Shown in pieces: positions 1-6,353 of a stretch of DNA of 6,863 nt. Numbering within the stretch: the first letter of the stretch is position 1; the number at the start of each line of letters is the position of its first letter. This DNA is from an uncultured Rhodopirellula sp. (GTDB taxonomy: Bacteria; Planctomycetota; Planctomycetia; Pirellulales; Pirellulaceae). A model generated the notes under the pieces. It did no database searches. It was not told the origin of the DNA and worked only from the letters and a program-made list of their open reading frames with translations. A program made the translations under genes and the position numbers. The stretch covers positions 1 through 6,863 of the forward strand of contig CAJXTM010000195.1 in NCBI GenBank assembly GCA_913061385.1, written 5' to 3'.

Positions 1-47
1 GAGATCAGCCTCGGTCTCGTGGGCTCGGAGATGTGTATAAGAGACAG
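1..47. other. Nextera i7 adapter left on the contig (artefact)
   Basis: This is synthetic DNA, not genome. Positions 29-47 are the 19-base Tn5 mosaic end, 14-28 are the Nextera read-2/i7 arm, 6-13 are an 8-base index (CAGCCTCG, the reverse complement of CGAGGCTG), and 1-5 are the end of the P7 primer. The block is an exact inverted repeat of 6814-6860. Translated, it gives the peptide SEMCIRDR, a known contaminant signature in protein databases. Genomic sequence begins at 48. Confidence 0.98.
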
Positions 48-48
48 A

Positions 49-1041
49 TTTGCAACACAATTCAAGCACGCAGATGGTCGTCCCGCCGAGGTTTACAGTA
101 GTGCCAACAAAAAAACGATCCTGCGGCATTTTGGTTGGATGCGGAGGTACGGCATCGATGGAGTTTTTGTTCAGCGGTTTGCCAATGGACTGAATTCACC
201 AATTCTGAAAACACAGAAAGATACCGTGCTTTTTCATGCTCGTGACGCGGCATCAGATACCGGGCGTGTGTTGGCCGTGATGTACGATTTGTCCGGATTG
301 CGGAAAGGCCAGGTCGCACGGGTTGGATATGACTGGCAACAGTTGAGGCGTGATGGCATTACCCAAGGTGGCAGGTACCTGCATCACAATGGAAAGCCAC
401 TGGTGGCAGTCTGGGGTGTCGGTTTCAGTGACGATCGTGAGTACACGTTAGCTGAATGTGGCAAACTGATTGACGTTTTGAAGTCAGAAGGGTGTGCCGT
501 GATGTTGGGGGTTCCATCGTGGTGGAGAGAACAGAAACGTGACGCGGTTTCTGATAAGACGCTGCATGATATTCTAAAGAAAGCTGATGTGTTGAGTCCT
601 TGGACCATCGGCCGCTATCGTTCGCCAGTTGAAGCGGCGTTGCACGCGAGTCGCGTTTGGAAGCCTGATTTAGATTGGTGTGCGAAGCAGGATCTCGGTT
701 TTCTGCCCGTTGTGTTTCCAGGTTTCAGCTGGAAAAATCTGCATGGTGGAAAACTTGATGACATTCCAAGGCTGAAAGGTGAGTTTCTGTGGACGCAGAT
801 AACTGCGGCAAAGCAAGTCGGGGCAAAGATGATTTATGTTGCCATGTTTGATGAGGTTGATGAAGGAACTGCAGTATTTAAATGCAGCAATGATCCGCCG
901 GTCGGTGAGGATGTTTCTTTTCTAACCTACGATGGGTTACCCACTGATTACTACCTGAGAGTGACTGGACAAGGTGGCAGGATACTGAGAGGTCAGATTC
1001 CAAGCGACAGCCCGTTGCCGCCAGCTTTTCCTGTTCGTTAG
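49..1041 (+). CDS. GH71/99-like glycoside hydrolase, 5'-truncated
   Basis: The N-terminal end is missing. The frame stays open into the adapter, so the ATG at 19 and the first ten codons from it are artefact. About 330 genuine residues remain, ending at TAG (1039-1041). Numbering from the false ATG, the landmarks are YGIDGVFVQRF (45-55), NGKPLVAVWGVGF (124-136), VFPGFSWKNL (232-241) and YVAMFDEVDEGTA (273-285). These fit the bacterial GH71/99-like group, often labelled xylosidase/arabinosidase, which has a TIM barrel. The FDEVDEG motif places Glu279 and Glu282 three residues apart. That matches the spacing of the two active-site glutamates of GH99 endo-alpha-mannosidases, which lie in an NEWHEG-like motif. 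The substrate cannot be read from the sequence. The protein is probably exported, as related ones are, but any signal peptide is lost. It is followed by a 137-bp gap with no visible gene and no clear terminator. Confidence 0.85.
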   Translation, partial: FATQFKHADGRPAEVYSSANKKTILRHFGWMRRYGIDGVFVQRFANGLNSPILKTQKDTVLFHARDAASDTGRVLAVMYDLSGLRKGQVARVGYDWQQLRRDGITQGGRYLHHNGKPLVAVWGVGFSDDREYTLAECGKLIDVLKSEGCAVMLGVPSWWREQKRDAVSDKTLHDILKKADVLSPWTIGRYRSPVEAALHASRVWKPDLDWCAKQDLGFLPVVFPGFSWKNLHGGKLDDIPRLKGEFLWTQITAAKQVGAKMIYVAMFDEVDEGTAVFKCSNDPPVGEDVSFLTYDGLPTDYYLRVTGQGGRILRGQIPSDSPLPPAFPVR

Positions 1042-1178
1042 TGAGTGTGCCCCGTAAGAATGTGCTGTTGATGCTGGCTGAAGTGAATTGTCTGTTGCGT
1101 CATTTCCTGCCCTCCTCTGTTGTGAATGCACGCTGCCTGCTGGAAGTCCGTGAACCAAATTGAAAGATTGAGATACAG

Positions 1179-2177
1179 ATGAAAGCGATGACACTTGTCG
1201 GTAAGAAGGTTCCTCTTGAACTGCAGCAACGAGAAGATTTAACTCCGGGCGCGGGGCAGGTCATCGTGAGGCTAAACACGGCAGCACTGAACCGTCGAGA
1301 TTATTGGATAACAGTAGGTTTGTACCCAGGGATCAAGCCGCCTGTTGTGTTGGGCTCTGACGGTGCCGGTGTTGTTTCGGCTTGCGGTGATGGTGTGGAT
1401 GGTGGTTGGCAAGGACAGGAAGTGATTTTGAATCCGGGGATTGGTTGGGGCGATGATCCGGCAGTGCAGGGCGAACAGTTTCGTATTCTTGGGTTGCCCG
1501 AGGATGGGACCTTTGCCTCGGAGGTCGCTGTCCCTGTTAAGCAACTGCAACGTAAGCCGGAGTGTTTGACGTGGGAAGAGTCAGCTGCGATCCCCTTGGC
1601 TGGCACAACTGCTTATCGAGCGTTGTTCACGCAGGGTAATGCGAAGTCTGGTGAGAGGATTCTGATCACCGGCGTCGGGGGCGGGGTGGCTACGTTTGCA
1701 CTGCAGTTTGCGACTGCGATTAACGCCGAAGTATGGGTGACTTCGTCCTCGAAAGCAAAGATTGATCGGGCAGTCAGCTTGGGAGCTAGGGGCGGATTTG
1801 ATTATCGCGAGGAGGGTTGGGAAAAGAGCTTCGCTGCAAAGGTGGGTGCGCCGGATTTAATCATTGATAGTGCTGGTGGGCCTGGCTACGGTGCGTTGAT
1901 GGGGCTCGCCGCACCCGGTGGACGTATCATCAACTACGGGGCGACCGCAGGTGCTCCGGAATCGATTGACATGTTCAAGCTGTTTTGGAAGCAGTTGCGT
2001 CTGCAAGGATCAACCATGGGGTCGCCTGACGACTTTAGCAGCATGGTGGACTTGGTTGAGAAGTATCAGATCAAGCCAGTGATCCATGCAGTCCATTCGC
2101 TTGAAGATACCAATCAGGCGATTGATCAAATGCGTTCGTCGCCGCAATTTGGAAAGTATGTGATCAAGATCGCCTGA
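1179..2177 (+). CDS. Zinc-independent MDR oxidoreductase (quinone reductase-like)
   Basis: This is a complete 332-residue protein of the medium-chain dehydrogenase/reductase superfamily, of usual length. The N-terminal GroES-like domain carries ALNRRDYW (36-43) and GSDGAGVV (59-66). The GHE and Cys zinc-ligand pattern of classical alcohol dehydrogenases is replaced, and the four-cysteine structural zinc loop is absent, so it should work without zinc. The Rossmann domain has AAIPLAGTTAYRAL (136-149) and the glycine-rich nucleotide loop ITGVGGGVATFALQFA (163-178), followed by SSSKAKIDRA, which suggests NADPH. It ends with the usual GKYVI close. Such enzymes reduce quinones, enones or aldehydes in the cytoplasm; the substrate is unknown here. 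The ATG at 1179 gives the typical MKAM start, with only a weak GAG upstream. The gene converges with the malonyl-CoA synthetase-like gene across 27 bp. No functional link is shown. Confidence 0.9.
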   Translation: MKAMTLVGKKVPLELQQREDLTPGAGQVIVRLNTAALNRRDYWITVGLYPGIKPPVVLGSDGAGVVSACGDGVDGGWQGQEVILNPGIGWGDDPAVQGEQFRILGLPEDGTFASEVAVPVKQLQRKPECLTWEESAAIPLAGTTAYRALFTQGNAKSGERILITGVGGGVATFALQFATAINAEVWVTSSSKAKIDRAVSLGARGGFDYREEGWEKSFAAKVGAPDLIIDSAGGPGYGALMGLAAPGGRIINYGATAGAPESIDMFKLFWKQLRLQGSTMGSPDDFSSMVDLVEKYQIKPVIHAVHSLEDTNQAIDQMRSSPQFGKYVIKIA

Positions 2178-2204
2178 TCTCTAACACCTGCCGACAGGCA
2201 TGGG

Positions 2205-3701
2205 TCAACTTTCATCACTTGCAAACATTCGAGTGACTGCTGGTTTCTGAATCTTTCCCATGGCATTGCGTGGCAGTTGTTCCACGATTTTCAGTTGCTT
2301 GGGAATTTTATACGGAGACATGCAGTCCCGGCACCATGTTTTGAGTTGTTCCAGATCCAGTTCGGCGTCTTGTTGCAGAACACAAGCAACCGCGACTGAT
2401 TCACCCCACGTGTCGTCGGCAACCCCGACAACGGCACACTGCTGGATGACCTCATGGTCCAATAAGACAGATTCGATCTCCAACGCCGAGAGTTTGTAGC
2501 CGCCGCTTTTGATGATGTCGACTGACTGACGACCCATGATGCGAAAATAACCTGATTCGATTACGGCTATGTCACCTGTGCGAAACCAGCCATCATCAAA
2601 GGATTCAGTCGTTGCTTCTGGTTTATTCCAGTATTCAATAAATACACAGGGGCCCTGAACTTGAATCTCACCTGCAATGCCGTCTGTCTGTATGAGTTCT
2701 CCGCTTTCACTCTTCAGTTGCACAATTACATTCGGAAGCGGTTGGCCAACAGCACCCGGTCTGCGTTCGCCCGTGTACGGATTCGATAAGGCCATCCCGA
2801 TTTCCGTCATGCCGTAACGTTCAAGCAGGGCTTGCCCAGTCAGGCTGGTCCACTCTTTGTGTACGCTTGCCGGAAGCGCGGCGGAACCGGATACCATCAG
2901 ACGCATTCCGGAAAATCCTTGCACGGCCCCATCGCGTTGTTCCTTCGGCATGCAGTGCAGCAGTTGGATTAACTTGACGTAAATCGTTGGCACTGCCATG
3001 AAAACGGAGTACCGATTCTTTGCCACTTGCTCAAGGATCATGTCAGCATTGAAGTGGCGGAATGTGTCAACCGTGGCACCTGACCATAGAGCGCACGAAA
3101 GCACATTGATGATGCCGTGGATGTGATGAAGCGGCAGGAAAAGCGGAATCACGTCACTGTCTTGCCACTGCCACGCGGTTACAAGGGCTTCGATTTGTGC
3201 TTGAACATTGGCGTGTGTTGTGACCACACCCTTGGGCTTGTTGGTTGTCCCGCTTGTGTACAGAATCATCGCCCGACGATTGAGTGAGATCGTGGGCAAG
3301 GTGTTGAACTCACATTCCGGTATCTCATCGACCACGGTCAGCTGCAATCCCAGTCGTTGACAGAGAGGTGCCAGTTTCGCACTGAACTCAGCGTTGGTAA
3401 TCACTCTCTGTACGTCGGAATCAGTGATCGCGTATTCAAGCTCCGGTTCCGTTGCAGAAAGACTGAGCGGCACTGTGACTCCACCGGCACGCCAGATTCC
3501 CCACTGGACGGTCACGTAATCGAATCCACCTGGGATCAGATAGGCAACATGTGTTTCCTGTAAATCTGTACTGCTGCCGAGTAGGTTGACTGCTACCTCT
3601 GCCGAACGACGTAACAGTTGATGATACGTATACTCTGTTTCCCCTTGCCGAATGGCAATCGCCTCACCGTGGGACTCTGCGTTGGTAATCAGTGAAATCA
3701 T
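2205..3701 (-). CDS. matB: Malonyl-CoA synthetase-like acyl-CoA ligase (MatB/ACSF3 type)
   Basis: A complete 498-residue ANL-superfamily adenylate-forming ligase. Its predicted cytoplasmic reaction is malonate + ATP + CoA to malonyl-CoA + AMP + PPi. Core motifs in order are the P-loop YTSGTTNKPKG (148-158), LHHIHG (191-196), ERYGMTEIGMALSNP (294-308), GWFRTGD (371-377), the hinge segment SVDIIKSGGYKLSALE (393-408) and PRNAMGKI (477-484) with catalytic Lys483. From memory, the long stretches around ERYGMTEIGMA, EYWNKPE, SVDIIK-GGYK-SALE and PRN-MGKI are very close to human ACSF3 and also fit bacterial MatB. I did not identify the arginine that binds the second carboxylate, so another short dicarboxylate such as methylmalonate is possible. 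The ATG at 3701 is supported by an in-frame TAA only four codons upstream (3711-3713). No clear Shine-Dalgarno is visible. It is the last gene of the operon, 79 bp after madM, and that context strongly supports malonate. Confidence 0.85.
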   Translation of the reverse strand: MISLITNAESHGEAIAIRQGETEYTYHQLLRRSAEVAVNLLGSSTDLQETHVAYLIPGGFDYVTVQWGIWRAGGVTVPLSLSATEPELEYAITDSDVQRVITNAEFSAKLAPLCQRLGLQLTVVDEIPECEFNTLPTISLNRRAMILYTSGTTNKPKGVVTTHANVQAQIEALVTAWQWQDSDVIPLFLPLHHIHGIINVLSCALWSGATVDTFRHFNADMILEQVAKNRYSVFMAVPTIYVKLIQLLHCMPKEQRDGAVQGFSGMRLMVSGSAALPASVHKEWTSLTGQALLERYGMTEIGMALSNPYTGERRPGAVGQPLPNVIVQLKSESGELIQTDGIAGEIQVQGPCVFIEYWNKPEATTESFDDGWFRTGDIAVIESGYFRIMGRQSVDIIKSGGYKLSALEIESVLLDHEVIQQCAVVGVADDTWGESVAVACVLQQDAELDLEQLKTWCRDCMSPYKIPKQLKIVEQLPRNAMGKIQKPAVTRMFASDES

Positions 3702-3780
3702 TTCAATGTGTTATTGCGTCGTGGGGGTGGCTTGGATTTCGGAGATCAAGGCGTCGAGAGAATCGCATCATGAATCGTGG

Positions 3781-4578
3781 TTAGACGATCGACTGAACGA
3801 TCATATAGATCAAGGAAGGACCTAGCAGGCATCCTAGTCCTGTGTAAAACGTTGCTGTCATTGCACCGTAGGGAACGAGTTTTGCGTCTGTTGCTGCCAA
3901 GCCTGCGGCGACTCCACTGGTGGTGCCCATCAATCCGCCAAATATCAGTGCCGAACGCGGGTTGTCCAAGCCGATCCACTTGGCGACAAAAGGGGTCAAA
4001 GTCATCACAAGTATCGATTTTACCAATCCCGCAGCCACACTTAATGCGATCACCTCACTGCTGACATCGAGAGCACTGCCTGTCACCGGACCCACGATGT
4101 AGGTAGCAGCACCCGCACCAATGGTGGTGATGCTTTCTGCATCGCGATACCCAAAACCGTACGCTACCAAGCCGCCAATTAGAAACGAGACGAAGATTCC
4201 GAGCACCAATGAAATGATTCCACTCAATCCGGTGGCGGTGAATTCCTGCAGGCGGACACCAAACGCAGTGGCCACAATCGCCAGGTCCCGGAACATGCTG
4301 CCGCCCAAGACTCCAATGCCGGCCAGTAACGAGACATCGGCAAGTCCGTGCTCACCACCTGTCGTGATTCCACCGACGTAAGCGAATGCCAAGCCAATGA
4401 AAATTCCAATGGCTGAAGGATGAATTCTTCCTCCGGTTAGCTTGCGGGACATCAAGCTGGAAACCAATAGGATAGCGCCTACCAAAAACATGGCAGTGAT
4501 CAGCGAATTCTTTTCCAGCAGTACGACTAGCGAGTGCTTGCCGAGAAGTGTGGGTAACCAATTTGAGAGAACGATCAT
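3781..4578 (-). CDS. madM: Malonate transporter subunit MadM
   Basis: A complete 265-residue polytopic inner-membrane protein, matching the usual MadM length of about 250-265. With MadL it forms a malonate importer, described as sodium-coupled in Malonomonas rubra. Family hallmarks are SRKLTGGRIHPSAIGI (44-59), GGITTGGEHGLADVSLLAG (69-87), FRDLAIVATAFGV (96-108), GYRDAESITTIGAGA (143-157), TYIVGPVTG (159-167) and GLDNPRSALIFGGLMGTTSG (203-222), then AAGLAATDAKLVPYGA. Several hydrophobic segments cover most of the chain. Its ATG overlaps the madL stop codon as ATGA (4575-4578), so the two are translationally coupled, and a good GGGAG site lies 7 bp upstream. The N-terminus is slightly longer than in the homologues I recall, so a later start is possible, but the coupled ATG is preferred. 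Confidence 0.93.
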   Translation of the reverse strand: MIVLSNWLPTLLGKHSLVVLLEKNSLITAMFLVGAILLVSSLMSRKLTGGRIHPSAIGIFIGLAFAYVGGITTGGEHGLADVSLLAGIGVLGGSMFRDLAIVATAFGVRLQEFTATGLSGIISLVLGIFVSFLIGGLVAYGFGYRDAESITTIGAGAATYIVGPVTGSALDVSSEVIALSVAAGLVKSILVMTLTPFVAKWIGLDNPRSALIFGGLMGTTSGVAAGLAATDAKLVPYGAMTATFYTGLGCLLGPSLIYMIVQSIV

Positions 4579-4970
4579 TCTTTGGCTCCCGATTGTGACT
4601 CAGGATTATCCTCGCCGCCTGTGCCCAAACGGCTGAGTACCGGGACCAACGCAAGACAGGCTAGCACGGTTGTCACGCCTGCGACCAAGGCCAGCCAACC
4701 ACCGCTCGCAGCTTTGACCACGTTTTGGCTGGCCGCCATGGCAACCACGATTGGAATGTAAATGGAACTCCAAAACAGAACACCCTGCTGAGTGGGAGTT
4801 GGCAGGCGATCACGACGTCGCAGCCAGTCGGACAGCACAATCAACAGCAGCATGGCAATTCCAACACCACCCACGTTCTTGCCAACTCCAAGCAATATGC
4901 CGAGCAGTTGCCCAGCGACCAAACCGACCAGCATGCAAAATGCCAGAAGAGCGGTTCCGTAGATCACCAT
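4575..4970 (-). CDS. madL: Malonate transporter subunit MadL
   Basis: A complete 131-residue small membrane protein, the partner of MadM. Landmarks typical of MadL are the MVIYGTALLA start, LLGVGKNVGGVGIAMLLLIV (27-46), the charged loop WLRRRDRLP (49-57), QQGVLFWSSIYIPIVVAMAA (61-80) and QNVVKAASGG (82-91). About four transmembrane helices are visible, near 4-28, 33-49, 63-80 and 92-113. A hydrophilic tail of about 18 residues follows. Start and stop are well placed: the ATG at 4970 lies 8 bp after the hydrolase stop codon, and an AGG overlapping that stop may serve as a weak ribosome site. The stop codon overlaps the madM start by 4 bp. Confidence 0.92.
   Translation of the reverse strand: MVIYGTALLAFCMLVGLVAGQLLGILLGVGKNVGGVGIAMLLLIVLSDWLRRRDRLPTPTQQGVLFWSSIYIPIVVAMAASQNVVKAASGGWLALVAGVTTVLACLALVPVLSRLGTGGEDNPESQSGAKE
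4586..4590 (-). promoter_or_regulatory. Shine-Dalgarno of madM
   Basis: GGGAG on the minus strand, 7 bases before the madM ATG at 4578 and inside the madL coding end. It is the clearest ribosome binding site of the operon and supports that start. Together with the ATGA overlap it suggests MadL and MadM are made in a matched ratio. Confidence 0.65.
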
Positions 4971-4978
4971 CTCGAAAC

Positions 4979-6037
4979 CTATTGTTGTTGGTTTTTTTCG
5001 CAGTCATCGTCGGCCGGGACCGGGGGGCCCACCACGTCAACGGGATGCGTGTAAAGGTAACGCCAGACTGCCTCGTGCATGTATCGGCCATCTTTGCCTT
5101 TGAAGGCGCGACTGCCGGGTTGCACACTGCTGTGTGCGATTTTTTCGTTCCCGCCAACATCAAAGTTGGTGATCAAGCGACGGGTGTTTTGGTAAGGAGG
5201 TTTGGACTTGTCAACGTTGACGATCGGACCAAACTGATTCATCCCCAACAGTTCCCAACTGCGACAATAGTGATCGGCTTTCCAGCCACCATCCAGAACG
5301 TGCGAAAATCCAAAGTAGCGATTCGCGGGAGTTGCCGACGGCAGGGCCTGCCACGCCTGATACTGATCACGGGGACCACACAATGCCACGACGCGACTAA
5401 CTTTGACGTATTTTGCAAACCGTGCAGCGGTGGTTGAGCCATGGGAACTGCCAGACACGATGACTTTATCCCAGTTGAGGCCACTTCGGTCTGCATTCAA
5501 AAATTGCCCCCAGTTTCCCTCAGGGTTTGTGCGTTCTAGCCACTTCACAAATTGGTAGGCACGTTCCATCATGCCATCGGGTTTGGGGATGCTGACCTCG
5601 TCGCTGAAGTCTTGTCCGGTAGCGGCTTCCAGCCGAATGTTACCGCGACAGTGTGGGCCAACTGGTTTTTCTTGGCAGCAAATCGAGAACCATGATCTTG
5701 CATACTGCACCTGAATCGCGTGCAAGCCATAGTCAGCCAGGCGATCAAATAGAGTGCGGTTATGGCTCATCAGCCAAATCACAAGTTTGCCTCGCTGAGG
5801 TACCGACGTGTCGACGATCGCGTTTTGGATGTCAGCAGGTCTGCCACTTGGTGTTTCGAGCAAAAAGTTGATTTCGGGATGTGACTTCACTCGCGGGTCA
5901 ATTTCACTTGCCCTCGCATTGATTTCGTAACGCTGTGCTTTTGGCGTTGCCTCTTGCGCCAATGTGATTTTGGTGCAAGCTGAAAGCGACATCAGCCCGA
6001 TGCACAACGTCGCTGAAAATTGAAACTTTGTCATCAT
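4979..6037 (-). CDS. Exported alpha/beta hydrolase, BPSS1187-like
   Basis: A 352-residue exported protein with an alpha/beta-hydrolase nucleophile elbow, VSGSSHGS; Ser198 is the probable catalytic serine. His321, in YMHEAVWRYLY near the C-terminus, is a candidate catalytic histidine; the acid is not assigned. The N-terminus is a signal sequence: Lys4, a hydrophobic stretch, then LSAC, which fits a lipobox with lipidated Cys21. An alternative ordinary cleavage site is TLA before QEA. Six further cysteines, including CC at 120-121, would fit disulfides outside the cytoplasm. It resembles the poorly characterised BPSS1187 family as I recall it, and the true substrate is unknown. I chose the ATG at 6037, preceded by purine-rich GTGAAGAACCAGAGC. 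An in-frame GTG at 6052 would add five residues, and an ATG at 6034 would remove one. It is the first gene of the malonate operon, 8 bp before madL. Release of malonate from an ester is a hypothesis from position only. Confidence 0.82.
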   Translation of the reverse strand: MMTKFQFSATLCIGLMSLSACTKITLAQEATPKAQRYEINARASEIDPRVKSHPEINFLLETPSGRPADIQNAIVDTSVPQRGKLVIWLMSHNRTLFDRLADYGLHAIQVQYARSWFSICCQEKPVGPHCRGNIRLEAATGQDFSDEVSIPKPDGMMERAYQFVKWLERTNPEGNWGQFLNADRSGLNWDKVIVSGSSHGSTTAARFAKYVKVSRVVALCGPRDQYQAWQALPSATPANRYFGFSHVLDGGWKADHYCRSWELLGMNQFGPIVNVDKSKPPYQNTRRLITNFDVGGNEKIAHSSVQPGSRAFKGKDGRYMHEAVWRYLYTHPVDVVGPPVPADDDCEKNQQQ

Positions 6038-6083
6038 GCTCTGGTTCTTCACTAGCGATATTGAGCTGGCAGGCTACTAAATA

Positions 6084-6096
6084 GACGTACTACGTC
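6084..6096. promoter_or_regulatory. Perfect palindrome, candidate operator of the malonate operon
   Basis: GACGTACTACGTC is a perfect inverted repeat with 6-bp arms around one central base. It lies about 47 bp upstream of the hydrolase ATG and 10 bp downstream of the TACAAT hexamer at 6107-6112 (minus strand), a place where a repressor would block transcription. Its centre has the GT-N3-AC core seen in operators of FadR-subfamily GntR regulators. MatR of rhizobial malonate operons belongs to that subfamily, but the outer bases do not fit the consensus. No regulator gene is in the window. Confidence 0.4.
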
Positions 6097-6105
6097 ACGG
6101 AAAGC

Positions 6106-6162
6106 GATTGTAATCACAGGACCGCGGTGGCATCTCAAACCACGTCCAGATTGTAACCGCAG
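6106..6162. repeat. Pair of 14-bp direct repeats, candidate regulator sites
   Basis: GATTGTAATCACAG (6106-6119) and GATTGTAACCGCAG (6149-6162) match at 12 of 14 positions and are 43 bp apart, about four helical turns, so they face the same side of the DNA. The first copy contains, on the minus strand, the -10-like TACAAT. The pair could bind an activator or repressor of the operon. It could also be chance similarity in a short region. Confidence 0.35.
6107..6112 (-). promoter_or_regulatory. Possible -10 element of the malonate operon
   Basis: TACAAT on the minus strand matches five of six bases of the TATAAT consensus and lies about 70 bp before the hydrolase ATG. The best -35-like match, TTGAGA (6133-6138, minus strand), is 20 bp away, longer than the usual 16-18. 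The promoter may therefore depend on an activator, or may be misplaced here. Confidence 0.25.
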
Positions 6163-6340
6163 CCAGATTTAATTGCAGGTGAGCAAATGCGTGCTCGTCT
6201 TGTGTGAGCAGACGGGTTTGGTGGTTCCCTAGTCGCTGGCCTCTAGCCCCACCCTTCCGCGGGGATCCGTTATTCTGGTGGCTCAGGCGTTGTTGTTCGC
6301 AAGTAATGCCCATCCACAGTCCCTATTTCTCACCATTCGC

Positions 6341-6344
6341 AGGA
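6341..6344 (+). promoter_or_regulatory. Shine-Dalgarno of the sialidase-like gene
   Basis: AGGA within GCAGGAAT lies 9 bases before the ATG at 6354. It decides that start over the in-frame ATG at 6306, which has no comparable site upstream and would place 16 extra residues before the signal peptide. Confidence 0.5.
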
Positions 6345-6353
6345 ATCGAATCG

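Larger units (their letters stand above)
6038..6353. other. Divergent intergenic control region
   Basis: About 300 bp between the start of the malonate operon (minus strand) and the sialidase-like gene (plus strand). It must hold both promoters. The half near the operon (about 6084-6162) contains a perfect palindrome, a TACAAT -10-like hexamer and two near-identical 14-mers. The half near the plus-strand gene (about 6205-6300) is a GC-rich block with no obvious promoter. Short open frames occur on both strands, but none shows a start signal or a recognisable protein. No tRNA or riboswitch was recognised. Confidence 0.6.

Noticed and set aside
1042..1178. Promoter, terminator or small gene between the glycosidase and the MDR gene
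   Set aside because: No hairpin with T-tract, no convincing -35/-10 pair and no start codon with a ribosome site was found.
2186..2205. Small hairpin TGCC-GACA-GGCA between the convergent MDR and matB genes as a bidirectional terminator
   Set aside because: The stem is only 4 bp, with an imperfect extension, and there is no T-run on either strand. The support is too weak to annotate.
3702..3780. An internal promoter or small gene in the 79-bp gap between madM and matB
   Set aside because: No paired promoter hexamers and no terminator hairpin were seen, so matB is best read as part of the same transcript.
6095..6313. A 72-codon minus-strand open frame between the hydrolase and sialidase-like genes
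   Set aside because: Low-complexity composition rich in Arg, Gln, His and Pro, no recognisable family, and no ribosome site. It covers the palindrome-free part of the control region and the GC-rich block, so it is more likely a chance frame.
6306..6353. Upstream ATG at 6306 as the start of the sialidase-like gene
   Set aside because: It is in frame but lacks a ribosome site and would place 16 extra residues before the signal peptide. The ATG at 6354 has AGGA 9 bases upstream.
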